Positions 32,992 through 41,610 are shown, counted from the stretch's first letter. The stretch: 64,000 nucleotides of DNA from Peteryoungia rhizophila (GCF_004912145.1 NZ_STGT01000003.1:434001-498000); one strand, 5' to 3'. Notes: generated by a model from the sequence alone, not told the origin. Numbers and translations are program-made.

Positions 32992-33081
32992 TCCCCTTCT
33001 CGCCGCCTCAATCTTCGGGACGTCAATCTTACGCATTTCCATCATCGCCAAGAACGCACGCTCGGCCTCCCCTCCGCCGGC
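32992..33081 (-). pseudogene. C-terminal remnant of a VOC (PhnB-like) gene
   Basis: The minus strand encodes ERAFLAMMEMRKIDVPKIEA followed by ARRG, nearly the same as the C-terminus of the intact VOC gene at 34704-35183 (KRAFEAMMEMGKIDVAKIEA then ARRG and stop). The rest of the gene and its stop codon are missing. DNA of the two copies differs at many third positions, so this is an old, separate relative rather than a recent duplication. The GC-poor gene lies immediately beyond it and may have replaced the rest. Confidence 0.7.
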
Positions 33082-33126
33082 CCTCAGTATGCTGAGTGTC
33101 ACGCCCGACAACAAACGAACCAGCCA

Positions 33127-34611
33127 CTACCCTCGCACCTTCTGCCTCACAGGACGCTTCAGCCGTCCCCGGAACAGGCCGCGCTTCTCGATCGGCTCAA
33201 AAACCGCTTCGGAACCCTCGGGATCCAGAATCTCGTGATCGGCGAGCCACTGTTCGATGTCCGATATTTCGGGGGTCTCATAGGGTTTGAGTGTGGCGCG
33301 GCCGGCGGCTTCGTTTTTGGCACGCAGCATGTCGATGGCCGCAATCAGCGAGCCGCATTCTCGGATCGCCTGATCGACCGCGTCTGGCGTCGCATCCAGA
33401 TGCTCGGCCAGCAGGTCATTCCTGAAGTTCGCGATCCTCAGAGAAAGCTCTTCCGAACCGCCCGCCTCCAGAGCGACGTCGCATTCCTGGTCGAAGCGCA
33501 TCGATCGGTTGTTCATGTTGGACGAGCCGAGGCGAAGATAGAGGTCGTCGACAATCATCAGCTTTGCATGGACGTAAATCGCTTGGCCCTTGGCCGTCAT
33601 GGGGTGGTAGATCCTGAACCGTCCGTAGGGATCGTGCCGGCGCAGGGATTCGACGAGACGGGCGCGGGCGGTGTCCATGGCGATGGTGCCGAGCCAGTTG
33701 TCGGAGATGACAGGATTGATCAGGACGAATTCCGGTCCATCCGGCTCCGCGAGCCTTCGTGCGATTGCCTGGGCGATGGCCCGCGATGCGAAGTACTGGC
33801 TCTCGGCATAGACCGTGCTCCGAGCCGCATTGATCATGTCGAGATAGAGCTGCTCGATCTCCGTGACTGCGCTCTCCTCCTGATAGGCCGGGCTCGTTCG
33901 GGCAATCGCGAGGTCGACCGTGCCAAAGGAAAAGCTCGGGGCGCTGTCGGAAGGGGTGGGCAAGCTATCGACGACCGGCACGTCTTTTCCGCCTGCACGG
34001 GTCCATCGATGCCGGCACAATTCGCCGAGTGCCCGCGCTGCAGGTCCCGTGAAACGGCTGGATATGTCATGCCATGGTCCATAAGGCTTGCCGTTGGGCC
34101 GGCGCCTGTCGGGGTTCTCGTCCAGATGCTCCCGCGTGTCCCATCGATCCAGGGTGACGTCGATGCCACCGCAGTAGGCGACGGTATCATCGATCACCAG
34201 CATCTTCTGATGGTGCGAGCTGCCTAGCGGGTGCTTGCCATCCAGACGAACGGAAATCTGACGGTTCCATTTCCAGCGCAAGAGGTAGGGAAGGTTCGAG
34301 AGCCTTGCCCAACTGGCGAGTGGCGCCGGGCTCCACAGCAAGATCCTGATCTCGAGGCCCGGGGTGCGACGCGCCAGCCAGAGGAGGAAGTCTCCGACAC
34401 CGCGAGGGGCGCCATCATCCACCTTGGGGTGGCCGAGGGTGATGGAGGCATCGAAGTCCCAACCGACAAAGAAGATCGTCCGTTTCGCTGCCATCATCGA
34501 GGCGCGGATCGAGGTGAAGTAGTCATTGGCATCGATGAGGATCGAGAACTCGTCCGCCCTTTCGGTCCGCCAACAGTTCCGAGACGGCGAAAACAGAGTG
34601 GGTAGCGCCAT
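33127..34611 (-). CDS. Phospholipase D-like protein (cardiolipin synthase type)
   Basis: A 494-residue protein with two HxK(x)4D motifs: SSHHQKMLVIDDTVAYCGGI around residue 136 and YVHAKLMIVDDLYLRLGSSN around residue 347, the signature of the PLD superfamily. No membrane anchor is visible at the N-terminus, unlike classical cardiolipin synthases, so it may work on lipids from the cytoplasmic side or be a general phosphodiesterase. Residues 200-240 carry a linker. The gene lies between an intact VOC gene and the remnant of another. Reaction not proven by sequence; either transphosphatidylation or hydrolysis is possible. Confidence 0.88.
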   Translation of the reverse strand: MALPTLFSPSRNCWRTERADEFSILIDANDYFTSIRASMMAAKRTIFFVGWDFDASITLGHPKVDDGAPRGVGDFLLWLARRTPGLEIRILLWSPAPLASWARLSNLPYLLRWKWNRQISVRLDGKHPLGSSHHQKMLVIDDTVAYCGGIDVTLDRWDTREHLDENPDRRRPNGKPYGPWHDISSRFTGPAARALGELCRHRWTRAGGKDVPVVDSLPTPSDSAPSFSFGTVDLAIARTSPAYQEESAVTEIEQLYLDMINAARSTVYAESQYFASRAIAQAIARRLAEPDGPEFVLINPVISDNWLGTIAMDTARARLVESLRRHDPYGRFRIYHPMTAKGQAIYVHAKLMIVDDLYLRLGSSNMNNRSMRFDQECDVALEAGGSEELSLRIANFRNDLLAEHLDATPDAVDQAIRECGSLIAAIDMLRAKNEAAGRATLKPYETPEISDIEQWLADHEILDPEGSEAVFEPIEKRGLFRGRLKRPVRQKVRG

Positions 34612-34703
34612 CCTAAACTCCAGACACCGGGTCGCCCATCTCGGCTACCGCACCCATCGCTCTTCGTCCAGTCTTTACGATGGCGAACGAAATCCAAGCC
34701 CCC

Positions 34704-35183
34704 TCACCCCCGCCGCGCGGCCTCGATCTTCGCGACATCGATCTTGCCCATCTCCATCATCGCCTCGAAGGCGCGCTTGGCTTCCGCGCCACCGGCTGCC
34801 ATGGCCTCCGTCAGCGCGCGCGGCGTGATCTGCCAGTTGATGCCCCATCTGTCCTTGCACCAGCCACAGGCGCTTTCCTTGCCGCCATTGCCGACAATGG
34901 CATTCCAGTAGCGGTCAGTTTCTTCCTGGTCTTCCGTCGAGATCTGGAAGGAGAAGGCTTCGGATTGCTGGAAAGCGGGGCCGCCGTTGAGGCCCATGCA
35001 GGGGATGCCGGCGACGGTGAAGTCGACGGTCAGCACGTCGCCCGCCTTGCCGGAGGGATAATCGGAAGGGGCGCGGTGGACGGCCTTCACGTGGCTGTCG
35101 GGAAAGACGCTCGCATAGAAGCGCGCCGCTTCTTCGGCGTCGCGGTCGTACCAGATGCAGATGGTGTTCTTCGCAATGGCCAT
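34704..35183 (-). CDS. VOC-superfamily protein (PhnB/3-demethylubiquinone-like)
   Basis: A 159-residue protein from ATG at 35183 with the two beta-alpha-beta repeats of the vicinal-oxygen-chelate fold: TICIWYDRDAEEAARFYASV near the start and a second half with ACGWCKDRWGINWQITPRAL. The combination of FPDSHV, GGPAFQQSEAFSFQIST and the KIDVAKIEA end is typical of the PhnB-like group whose chemistry is unassigned. It is followed by the PLD-like gene on the same strand. Longer upstream starts would add Pro/Gly-rich sequence without fold and are rejected. Confidence 0.88.
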   Translation of the reverse strand: MAIAKNTICIWYDRDAEEAARFYASVFPDSHVKAVHRAPSDYPSGKAGDVLTVDFTVAGIPCMGLNGGPAFQQSEAFSFQISTEDQEETDRYWNAIVGNGGKESACGWCKDRWGINWQITPRALTEAMAAGGAEAKRAFEAMMEMGKIDVAKIEAARRG

Positions 35184-35340
35184 GGTTTCTCCTCCCAGAG
35201 ATGCTGACGGGGAGGCATTGCACGCCTGCAGGACAGTTGCGTCAAGGGGGATGGAGGCGTCGTGTCCGGAGCCCCCTCTGCCCTCCTGAGCTTGCCGATG
35301 GGCGGGCATCTCCGCACACGGTGGAAGAGCAGATGGCGGC

Positions 35341-35580
35341 TCAAGCCGCGTTGAGATCCGCCGTCTCGCCGAAGCCGACGATGAGCTTGGGGCTCGACAT
35401 GTCGCCGCTCTCCTCGTCGACCTGCACGGAATAGGCAGCGACGCCGATGTGGCGGGCGGACATGGCGGTGGCTATCTTTTCGGCGCTGGCAGCGCTCGAG
35501 GCCTGGCGCATCTCGCCGGGCACGATGTTGCCGCGGTTCTTCTTGAAGGGAAGGACGATGAATTTTTCGGAGAGGGACAT
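35341..35580 (-). CDS. Small conserved hypothetical protein
   Basis: A 79-residue protein from ATG at 35580 (SLSEKFIVLPFKKNRGNIVP at the start, then ASAEKIATAMSARHIGVAAY and KLIVGFGETADLNAA). It is basic at the front and looks like a compact alpha/beta domain, with no signal, membrane segment or catalytic motif. Similar short proteins occur in other rhizobia near unrelated genes. It stands alone between the VOC and DUF2155 genes. Function unknown. Confidence 0.7.
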   Translation of the reverse strand: MSLSEKFIVLPFKKNRGNIVPGEMRQASSAASAEKIATAMSARHIGVAAYSVQVDEESGDMSSPKLIVGFGETADLNAA

Positions 35581-35728
35581 GAAGAGAACTCCTGTTCGTT
35601 CTCTTCTTGTTCTCATTCAGCCGCGATGTCAACAGCGGCGCGAATGGTTCGGCTCATCGGTTGCGAATGGTGGCTCGGACGGCGGACGGCTCAACTGGAC
35701 GGAAAATGTCGGCGCGGTCAGGACGGCC

Positions 35729-36514
35729 TCAGTAGAGGCCGACACCTCCGGGCGGAGCGGGTGACGGCTGCGGCTGCAGCGGCTCGTCCTGGGGGAAGCC
35801 GCCATCCTGCGGGAACGGCTGGCCGTCCTGGGGATAGGGCTGGCCGTCCTGCGGGAAGGCCTGGCCATCCTGCAGGAATTCGTCCTGCGGCACGGTTCCG
35901 CCAATGACCTCGTTCGGCACTTCGACCGGGGCGTCGAGCGGCGGCACGGCGACCTGATTGGGGTCGGCGCCCGGAATGGTGGCCTGGGACGGATCGGTGA
36001 CCGTTGTACCCGGCGGCACAGACGCTGCAGTCGGCGCGGGGGTAGCGGCAGTGGCCGGCTTGTCCGGCTCGGGGGCGGGCTTGGCGACGGCCTCGACGCC
36101 GGGCGGGGCCGGAACTTCCGAGTTTGTCTTGCAGCCGGTCAGCCAGACGTCATAGATCGGGTGTTCTACGGCATTGAGTGCGGGGCTGTCTGCGAACATC
36201 CAGCCGGAAAAGATGCGGCGGATCTTGCGGTCCAGCGTGATCTCGTCGACCTCGATGAAGGCGTCGATCTTCTGGGCTTCCGTCTCGTCGCGCGAATAGC
36301 AGATCTTCGGCGTCACCTGGAGGGCGCCGAACTGGACCGTCTCGTTGACATAGACGTCGAAGGTTGTGATGCGACCGGTGATCTTGTCGATGCCGGCGAA
36401 TTCGGCGACGGGATTTTCGAGGCGAGCGGCATCAGCCTTGCCAGCCAAGCCGAGCGATGCCGTGGCGGCAAGCCCGAGAACCGGAATGGCCCATGCCCAT
36501 GCACTCAATTTCAT
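35729..36514 (-). CDS. DUF2155 exported protein with Gln/Pro repeat tail
   Basis: A 261-residue protein. A signal peptide (MKLSAWAWAIPVLGLAATAS, cleaved near KADA) is followed by the DUF2155 domain at about 35-135 (IDKITGRITTFDVYVNETV, IRRIFSGWMFADSPALNAVE, IYDVWLTGCK). The remaining 120 residues are a Pro/Ala-rich linker and then tandem PQDGQ-type repeats. The domain is conserved next to aat and NDUFA12 genes in Rhizobiales; its function is not known, though the envelope location is clear. The repeat tail looks variable and disordered. Confidence 0.88.
   Translation of the reverse strand: MKLSAWAWAIPVLGLAATASLGLAGKADAARLENPVAEFAGIDKITGRITTFDVYVNETVQFGALQVTPKICYSRDETEAQKIDAFIEVDEITLDRKIRRIFSGWMFADSPALNAVEHPIYDVWLTGCKTNSEVPAPPGVEAVAKPAPEPDKPATAATPAPTAASVPPGTTVTDPSQATIPGADPNQVAVPPLDAPVEVPNEVIGGTVPQDEFLQDGQAFPQDGQPYPQDGQPFPQDGGFPQDEPLQPQPSPAPPGGVGLY
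35784..35895 (-). repeat. Tandem repeat coding for FPQDGQ units
   Basis: Within the DUF2155 gene, units of 24-27 bases (minus strand CCGCAGGACGGCCAG and close variants) repeat about five times and encode QDGQAFPQDGQPYPQDGQPF-like sequence. The unit count probably changes between strains by slippage. Confidence 0.75.
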
Positions 36515-36572
36515 CGTCCGCTCGCTTTCGTGGATCCACTTGGCCCATATCGACCGAAGGCCAGATACAAGA

Positions 36573-36594
36573 AGGGCCTCACAGGAGAGGCCCT
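36573..36594 (-). terminator. Hairpin terminator after the NDUFA12 gene
   Basis: AGGGCCTC and GAGGCCCT are perfect arms (eight pairs, six-base loop); on the minus strand the hairpin is followed by TCTTGT. It lies 28 bases after the NDUFA12 stop and separates it from the DUF2155 gene. The T tract is weak. Confidence 0.55.
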
Positions 36595-36621
36595 AATGCC
36601 GGAATATGGCCAAATCGGGTA

Positions 36622-37020
36622 TCAGCCGCCCGGCGTCCAGGCATCATAGTCGCCGGTGACGCGCGGACGCTCGCCGGTGGCGGCGATCGAACCCTGCGGA
36701 CGATAGGCGGCAGCCGTGCCGGTCTGGTTCGGGCGATGCGCCTTTTCCCATTCGCGCGGCTTGTAGTCTTCCTTCGACGGCGGGGTGTCGGTGCGGTAAT
36801 GCATCCAGCCGTGCCAGCCAGAGGCGATCTTCGAGGCTTCGGCGTAACCGTTGTAGATCACCCAGCGCTTCGGCTGGCCCCAACTTGTCATCGGGCCTTC
36901 GTAATAGACATTGCCGAATTCGTCTTCGCCGACGCGCTTGCCATGACGCCAGGTGAAGAAACGGGTGCCCATCGTCTGGCCGTTCCACCAGGTGAAGATC
37001 TGCAAGAGGAGCTGCTTCAT
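36622..37020 (-). CDS. NADH:ubiquinone oxidoreductase subunit NDUFA12
   Basis: A 132-residue accessory subunit of respiratory complex I found in alphaproteobacteria and mitochondria. The family pattern is clear: LLLQIFTWWNGQTMGTRFFT, GEDEFGNVYYEGP, RWVIYNGYAEASKI, and WHGWMHYRTDTPPS. It has no signal and faces the matrix-equivalent side. Gene position next to the DUF2155 gene is conserved in Rhizobiales. Confidence 0.95.
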   Translation of the reverse strand: MKQLLLQIFTWWNGQTMGTRFFTWRHGKRVGEDEFGNVYYEGPMTSWGQPKRWVIYNGYAEASKIASGWHGWMHYRTDTPPSKEDYKPREWEKAHRPNQTGTAAAYRPQGSIAATGERPRVTGDYDAWTPGG

Positions 37021-37126
37021 CGTGTATCCTTGGCTCTAGCCGCAGGCCGCAGGACGGCCTTGTCGATTACGTTCGCTTATGCCGCCTCGACCAGCGCTTG
37101 TCCAGTGATTCCCCGTCGCAGCCCTC

Positions 37127-37594
37127 TCATTTCAGCTTCATCTTGAAGCCAATATGGGAGGGCGTGAAACCAAGCCGCTCGTAGAATCGGTGGGCGTCCT
37201 TGCGCACGGCATTCGAGGTGAACTGGACGAGGCGCATGCCGGTTTCGTGGGCTTTCTCGATGGCATAAGCGATCATGTCAGCGCCAATGCCCCTGCCCCG
37301 CATGTCGGCGCGCGTCTGCACCGCCTCGATGATCATGGACGAGGCGCCTCGCGCGGTGATCGTGGTCGTCACCATGATCTGGAAGGTGCCAACCACTTCG
37401 CCGTCGAGCTCCGCGACATAGAGCGTTTCGTTGGGCGAGGCGGCGATCCGGGTGAACGCAGCGCGATAGTCGGGTAGCGCCTCTGGATCGGTGGTGTCGC
37501 CATGGCCGCCGAGTGGGTCATCGGCGAAGAGGGCGATGATCGCCTGCAGATCATTCTCGGTGGCCTCCCGGATCGTCACTGTTTGCACTTGCAT
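37127..37594 (-). CDS. GNAT N-acetyltransferase
   Basis: A 155-residue acetyltransferase of the single-domain GNAT type (TVTIREATENDLQAIIALFA at the start). The acetyl-CoA loop is TRADMRGRGIGADMIAYAI, with Gly-x-Gly preserved, and the C-terminal RFYERLGFTPSHIGFK is typical. The TTTITARGASSMIIEAV strand forms the substrate floor. Substrate unknown. The divergent exported-protein gene begins 57 bases away, so the two may share a promoter region. Confidence 0.9.
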   Translation of the reverse strand: MQVQTVTIREATENDLQAIIALFADDPLGGHGDTTDPEALPDYRAAFTRIAASPNETLYVAELDGEVVGTFQIMVTTTITARGASSMIIEAVQTRADMRGRGIGADMIAYAIEKAHETGMRLVQFTSNAVRKDAHRFYERLGFTPSHIGFKMKLK

Positions 37595-37651
37595 GCCTAC
37601 CCTGCCCTTGCGCTAGTCTGGCTTTCCATAGCGATCCCGGGGGACTTCTTG

Positions 37652-38086
37652 ATGACAGACATGCGACGACTGGTGACAATTCTGTGCGTAACCCTTTCTG
37701 CCATGGCGGCCGAAGCTCAGGAGGGCGGGCGCAAGGCGATCGCCTATCTGCAGGCGCCGGAGATGAGCTCGGGGCTGTGCGCGGAAACGGATGCGGCCAG
37801 CGCCATCGACTGCGCCGTCAAGCAGTGCATCGAGGGCGGCGGGACGGTCGAGGATTGCCAGGTCAATGCCTTCTGTTATCCGGGCAACTGGAGTGTGGAC
37901 ATCTTCATGATGGCCGATGGCGGGCCGCACTGGCACCAGTTCTCCTGCGGCTGGCAGACCAGGGAATTGGCGCTGAAGGCCGCGGAGCTCGCCTGCAGCA
38001 ATGCCAAGGAAGACAATCTCATCGAGTGCACGGCCGTGCAGCTGATCGACGAAGACGGCAAGGTGACGGAACCGCCCTTCAACTGA
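37652..38086 (+). CDS. Exported Cys-rich protein of unknown function
   Basis: A 144-residue protein from ATG at 37652 with GGGGGAC upstream. A signal peptide ends near residue 22 (LSAMAAEAQ). The mature part holds several paired Cys (GLCAETDAASAIDCAVKQCI, EDCQVNAFCYPGNW, FSCGWQ, ELACSNAKEDNLIECTA), suggesting two or more disulfides; the repeated A...C...A pattern recalls Sel1-less DUF4189-type proteins, but the family was not recognised with confidence. A bidirectional terminator follows. Confidence 0.75.
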   Translation: MTDMRRLVTILCVTLSAMAAEAQEGGRKAIAYLQAPEMSSGLCAETDAASAIDCAVKQCIEGGGTVEDCQVNAFCYPGNWSVDIFMMADGGPHWHQFSCGWQTRELALKAAELACSNAKEDNLIECTAVQLIDEDGKVTEPPFN

Positions 38087-38104
38087 GCGAAAGGCAGATA
38101 ACAA

Positions 38105-38130
38105 AAAAGCCGCTCACTTGAGCGGCTTTT
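38105..38130. terminator. Bidirectional terminator between an exported-protein gene and a GNAT gene
   Basis: AAAAGCCGCTCA-CT-TGAGCGGCTTTT is a perfect 12-pair inverted repeat with A and T flanks. Its right arm forms the last codons of the convergent GNAT gene. Confidence 0.85.
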
Positions 38131-38611
38131 CCATGATCACAGCCTCGATCCCGCTATCGGGACCACCGCAATTCTTGGTCCGGTCGACCTCGACGAAATC
38201 ATGCGCCTCGTAGAAGGCAATGGCGCCGGCATTCTGAGGCTCGACTTCCAGCCGGAGGATCTCGGCATCCGGAAAGCAGGTCTCGATCTCCGCGAAGAGA
38301 TCGCGGCCTATGCCCTGGCGCTGATGGTCGGGATGGACGTAGAGCTGATGCAGGACGGCTGTCTTGGTCAGTTTTTCCGACATGGCCGCGAAGGCCATGC
38401 CGCCGATGCGCTTGCCGTCGTCGGCGACGAGATATTCGCCGCCCTTCACCTGAATACGCCGCTTGATCTCGGCCGGCGAATGCCAGGCCGCGATCAGTTC
38501 GGCGACCTTGGTCACGCCGTAGAACCGGTCATAGGTCGCGTGGAAACTCTGCGTCAGCAGGGCGCGGAGCGGTTCGACATCCCGGTCGGTCGCTGTGCGG
38601 ACGAAGAACAA
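38114..38611 (-). CDS. GNAT N-acetyltransferase, co-transcribed with gatB
   Basis: A 165-residue GNAT enzyme (FFVRTATDRDVEPLRALLTQ) with the acetyl-CoA loop VHPDHQRQGIGRDLFAEIE and the C-terminal AIAFYEAHDFVEVDRT. Its ATG is four bases downstream of the gatB stop, so it is read from the same transcript and perhaps by the same ribosomes. The substrate is unknown; the PCT-type EMRL context gives no hint. See gatA, which is also followed immediately by a GNAT gene. Confidence 0.9.
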   Translation of the reverse strand: MFFVRTATDRDVEPLRALLTQSFHATYDRFYGVTKVAELIAAWHSPAEIKRRIQVKGGEYLVADDGKRIGGMAFAAMSEKLTKTAVLHQLYVHPDHQRQGIGRDLFAEIETCFPDAEILRLEVEPQNAGAIAFYEAHDFVEVDRTKNCGGPDSGIEAVIMEKPLK

Positions 38612-38615
38612 TGCC

Positions 38616-40121
38616 TTATTCCTCGACGATGCCGAGCTTGGCCTTGACCAGCGCCTGGACGGCCTGCGGGTTGGCCTTGCCGCCTGTCGACTTCATCACC
38701 TGACCGACGAACCAGCCGGCAAGCGTCGGTTTGGCGAGTACCTTCGCGACTTGGTCGGGGTTGGCCGCGATGATCTCGTCGACGGCCTTTTCGATGGCGC
38801 CGGTGTCGGTCACCTGCTTCATGCCGCGGCTCTCGACGATTTCCGCCGGGTCACCGCCCTCGGTGAAGACGATTTCGAAGAGGTCCTTGGCGATCTTGCC
38901 GGAGATGGTTTCAGCCTTGATCAGATCGATGATGCCGCCGAGCTGGGCGGGCGAAACCGGAGTCTCTTCAATGGTTTTGCCGGCTTTGTTCAAGGCGCCC
39001 AGCAGGTCGTTGATGACCCAGTTGGCGGCCGTCTTGCCGTCGCGGCCCTCGGCCACGGCTTCGAAATAGTCGGCGATCGCCTTTTCCGAGACGAGCACGG
39101 AGGCGTCGTAGACGGAGAGGCCAAGCTCGGCGACGAAACGCGCCTTCTTGTCGTCGGGCAGTTCCGGCAGGTCCTTCTTCATTGCCTCGATGAAGGCATC
39201 GTCGAATTCGAGCGGCAAGAGGTCCGGATCGGGGAAGTAGCGATAGTCATGCGCATCTTCCTTCGAGCGCATCGAGCGCGTCTCGCCCTTGCCCGGATCG
39301 AAGAGGCGGGTTTCCTGGTCAATCGTGCCGCCATCCTCGATGATCGCGATCTGGCGACGGGCCTCGTATTCGATCGCCTGGCCGATGAAGCGGATGGAGT
39401 TGACGTTCTTGATTTCGCAGCGCGTGCCGAATTCGCCGCCCGGCTTGCGCACGGAGACGTTGACGTCGGCGCGCATCGAGCCTTCGTCCATGTTGCCGTC
39501 GCAGGTGCCGAGGTAACGCACGATCGAGCGCAGCTTGGTCATATAGGCCTTGGCTTCGTCGGAGGAGCGCATGTCGGGCTTCGACACGATTTCCATCAGG
39601 GCGACGCCCGAGCGGTTGAGATCCACATAGGACATGGTCGGATGCTGGTCATGCATCGACTTGCCGGCATCCTGTTCGAGGTGCAAACGCTCGATGCCGA
39701 TTTCGATGTCCTCGAAATTGCCCTGGCGGTCGGGTCCGAGCGAAATCACGATCTTGCCCTCGCCGACGATCGGGTCCTTGAACTGCGAGATCTGATAGCC
39801 CTGCGGTAGGTCCGGATAGAAGTAGTTCTTGCGGTCGAAGATCGAGCGCTTGTTGATCTGCGCCTTCAGGCCGAGACCGGTGCGCACGGCCTGGGCCACG
39901 CATTCCTCGTTGATGACGGGCAGCATGCCGGGCATGGCAGCATCGACGAGCGAGACGTTGGAATTCGGCGCATTGCCGAAGACGGTCGAGGCGCCGGAAA
40001 ACAGCTTGGAGTTCGACAGGACCTGGGCATGGACTTCCATGCCGATGATGACTTCCCAGTCACCGGTGGCACCGGGGATGAAGCGTTTCGGATCAGGCGT
40101 GCGGGTGTCTACCAGGGTCAT
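38616..40121 (-). CDS. gatB: Aspartyl/glutamyl-tRNA(Asn/Gln) amidotransferase subunit B
   Basis: A 501-residue subunit of GatCAB, which turns Glu-tRNA(Gln) and Asp-tRNA(Asn) into their amides. The GatB core begins [53 protein letters not shown] and the zinc-site region follow; the tRNA-binding YqeY-like tail ends [20 protein letters not shown]. GatB phosphorylates the acyl group and recognises the tRNA. It is separated by about 2.5 kb from gatC-gatA, unlike the single gatCAB operon of many bacteria. Confidence 0.97.
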   Translation of the reverse strand: MTLVDTRTPDPKRFIPGATGDWEVIIGMEVHAQVLSNSKLFSGASTVFGNAPNSNVSLVDAAMPGMLPVINEECVAQAVRTGLGLKAQINKRSIFDRKNYFYPDLPQGYQISQFKDPIVGEGKIVISLGPDRQGNFEDIEIGIERLHLEQDAGKSMHDQHPTMSYVDLNRSGVALMEIVSKPDMRSSDEAKAYMTKLRSIVRYLGTCDGNMDEGSMRADVNVSVRKPGGEFGTRCEIKNVNSIRFIGQAIEYEARRQIAIIEDGGTIDQETRLFDPGKGETRSMRSKEDAHDYRYFPDPDLLPLEFDDAFIEAMKKDLPELPDDKKARFVAELGLSVYDASVLVSEKAIADYFEAVAEGRDGKTAANWVINDLLGALNKAGKTIEETPVSPAQLGGIIDLIKAETISGKIAKDLFEIVFTEGGDPAEIVESRGMKQVTDTGAIEKAVDEIIAANPDQVAKVLAKPTLAGWFVGQVMKSTGGKANPQAVQALVKAKLGIVEE

Positions 40122-40269
40122 CGGATGCTCGTGTCATGCGTGGACGTGTTGCCTCGTGAGGTAGAGCAATTGGGCCGAAGGTGCAAGGCTGGAGAGGACA
40201 CGGCGGTTGCCGTCGACGGCGGATTTGGGCGGCAGTCAAACGTTAAGCGATCCGTGGGTAAAAGGGTGC

Positions 40270-40587
40270 ATGTCGAACCTTCCGATCCCCTCGCCCACCT
40301 TGCTCGCGGCCATCCTCCTCCTCGCCTGGAACTTCGGCGTGATGCTCCTCTTCGGCATCGACAAGCGTGCGGCTGTGAACGGGCAGCGGCGGGTGCCGGA
40401 ACGGCGGTTAATCAAGGCGATCGTGTTCTTTGGGGCCGTCGGAGCATTCCTGGGTCAGCGGCTCTTTCGCCACAAGACGCGCAAGGCGCCGTTCACCTGG
40501 CTTGTACCAACCATGCTCGCGGTCCAGATCGCGGCAATGATTTCGGCGCCCTTGCTCAGCGCCGGCCTTCAGAATTCCTGGCCATAG
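40270..40587 (+). CDS. DUF1294 small membrane protein
   Basis: A 105-residue protein from ATG at 40270. Three hydrophobic segments are visible: LLAAILLLAWNFGVMLLFGI, IKAIVFFGAVGAFLGQRLF, and WLVPTMLAVQIAAMISAPLL. The DKRAAVNGQRRVPERRL segment between the first two and HKTRKAPF before the third are DUF1294 marks. The inner-membrane location is clear, the function is unknown. Its last 19 bases overlap the convergent GNAT gene. Confidence 0.85.
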   Translation: MSNLPIPSPTLLAAILLLAWNFGVMLLFGIDKRAAVNGQRRVPERRLIKAIVFFGAVGAFLGQRLFRHKTRKAPFTWLVPTMLAVQIAAMISAPLLSAGLQNSWP

Positions 40588-41084
40588 CCCGTGGCTGGCT
40601 CTTCCGACAGAGGCTTCGACAGACCGACGGACTGCACGTCGCGGTCGAGCTTCGGATTGTAGCTGACAGTGAGCCAGTTCACCGTATAGCCCTTCTTCTC
40701 AAAGAAACTCAGCGCGTCGCCATTCATCGCATGGGTCTGCAGGCGGGCAAGCGAGAACCCCTGCGCCCGCATCTCGTCTTCCAGGGCAGCCAGAAGTGCC
40801 GCACCGAGGCCCTGCCCCTCATAACCCGGATCGATCCAGAAATCGGAGATGACTTCGTCCATGTCCTCGCGGGCCGCCCAGCCGGCGATAATCCCGGACT
40901 TCTCGACGATCGTGATGGTGATCCAGCCGTCCTGCGTGAACCGGGCGAAGGCATCGCGGGCATTGGCCGCCATTTCCGCCGCCTCACCGACAGAGGTCAT
41001 CGCCTTGCGCCAGGCGCGCAAGCCGATTGCCGTCAGGAATTGCGCGTCGTCCTCTCGAGCCTTGCGGATCGTGACCATCATCAC
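40569..41084 (-). CDS. GNAT N-acetyltransferase
   Basis: A 171-residue GNAT enzyme (MVTIRKAREDDAQFLTAIG). The acetyl-CoA loop is IDPGYEGQGLGAALLAALE, and the C-terminal DALSFFEKKGYTVNWLTVS follows. Throughout its length it resembles the GNAT gene at 42176-42661 (shared ISDxWxxP, AGWxAREG-like and [16 protein letters not shown] segments), so they are paralogues. Substrate unknown. Confidence 0.88.
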   Translation of the reverse strand: MMMVTIRKAREDDAQFLTAIGLRAWRKAMTSVGEAAEMAANARDAFARFTQDGWITITIVEKSGIIAGWAAREDMDEVISDFWIDPGYEGQGLGAALLAALEDEMRAQGFSLARLQTHAMNGDALSFFEKKGYTVNWLTVSYNPKLDRDVQSVGLSKPLSEEPATGYGQEF

Positions 41085-41189
41085 CTCATCGTTATCGGCA
41101 GTAAAACACCGGGGATGCTTCTTGACCAGAGTGTGTGTCCTGCACGCAATGGACGCGGAAGACTGCGTTGTGCTATTTGCGTTCCGTCT

Positions 41190-41271
41190 AAAGGAGTTTT
41201 GATGTTCGGTTTGTCCGAGTCCCGGTAAAGGCCCTGCCGCGATCCCCCGTCGGGAGCGAACGGCCAGGGCC
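41190..41271 (+). promoter_or_regulatory. Short leader frame followed by a strong hairpin
   Basis: AAGGAG five bases before an ATG at 41202 opens an eight-codon frame (MFGLSESR, stop at 41226-41228). One base later GGCCCTG (41230-41236) pairs with CAGGGCC (41265-41271), and CCG/CGG and CCCCCG/CGGGAG pairs extend the stem inside. The combination of an ideal ribosome site, a mini-frame and an abutting hairpin resembles translation-controlled leaders. The next gene downstream is the YjhX-like gene at 41353. A function is inferred only. Confidence 0.45.
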
Positions 41272-41352
41272 AGAAAACGAAGCCCCGACGCCCAGCGGCG
41301 CCGGACACGTTTTCATGCGCGCTTTCAGGCGTGCTTCTCCGGACATAACAAC

Positions 41353-41610
41353 ATGGACATTTCACGCACCGATCAGCGTATCCTTCATCTCATGGCTCAA
41401 GGCGGATGGATCGAGCTTCACCGCGATCACAGACGCAAGATCGAGAAGGCCCTGTGCTTCTCCCGCGACGGCTGGCTTTATCCCGGCTTCGACACCGAAC
41501 TCTTCCGGCGGCTGAAACGGCTGAAGGCGATCAGTTCGAAACAGGGCAAGCCTTACCGGATCACCGAACGGGGCTTGCGGCTCGTCAGGGCGGAGCTGGA
41601 CAACAGGTGA
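41353..41610 (+). CDS. YjhX-like (UPF0386) small protein
   Basis: An 85-residue basic protein that matches the UPF0386/YjhX pattern throughout: MDISRTDQRILHLMAQGGWI, CFSRDGWLYPGFDTELFRRL, KAISSKQGKPYRITERGL, LVRAELDNR. The fold is probably a winged helix. E. coli YjhX has been described as a putative toxin; most alphaproteobacterial members have no studied function. It lies 50 bases before the BrnTA promoter, on the same strand. Confidence 0.88.
   Translation: MDISRTDQRILHLMAQGGWIELHRDHRRKIEKALCFSRDGWLYPGFDTELFRRLKRLKAISSKQGKPYRITERGLRLVRAELDNR

Noticed and set aside
35784..35895. Short tandem repeat considered as a CRISPR array
   Set aside because: Units are 24-27 bases with no unique spacers, and they are in frame inside a coding region. 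No CRISPR array was seen anywhere in the window.
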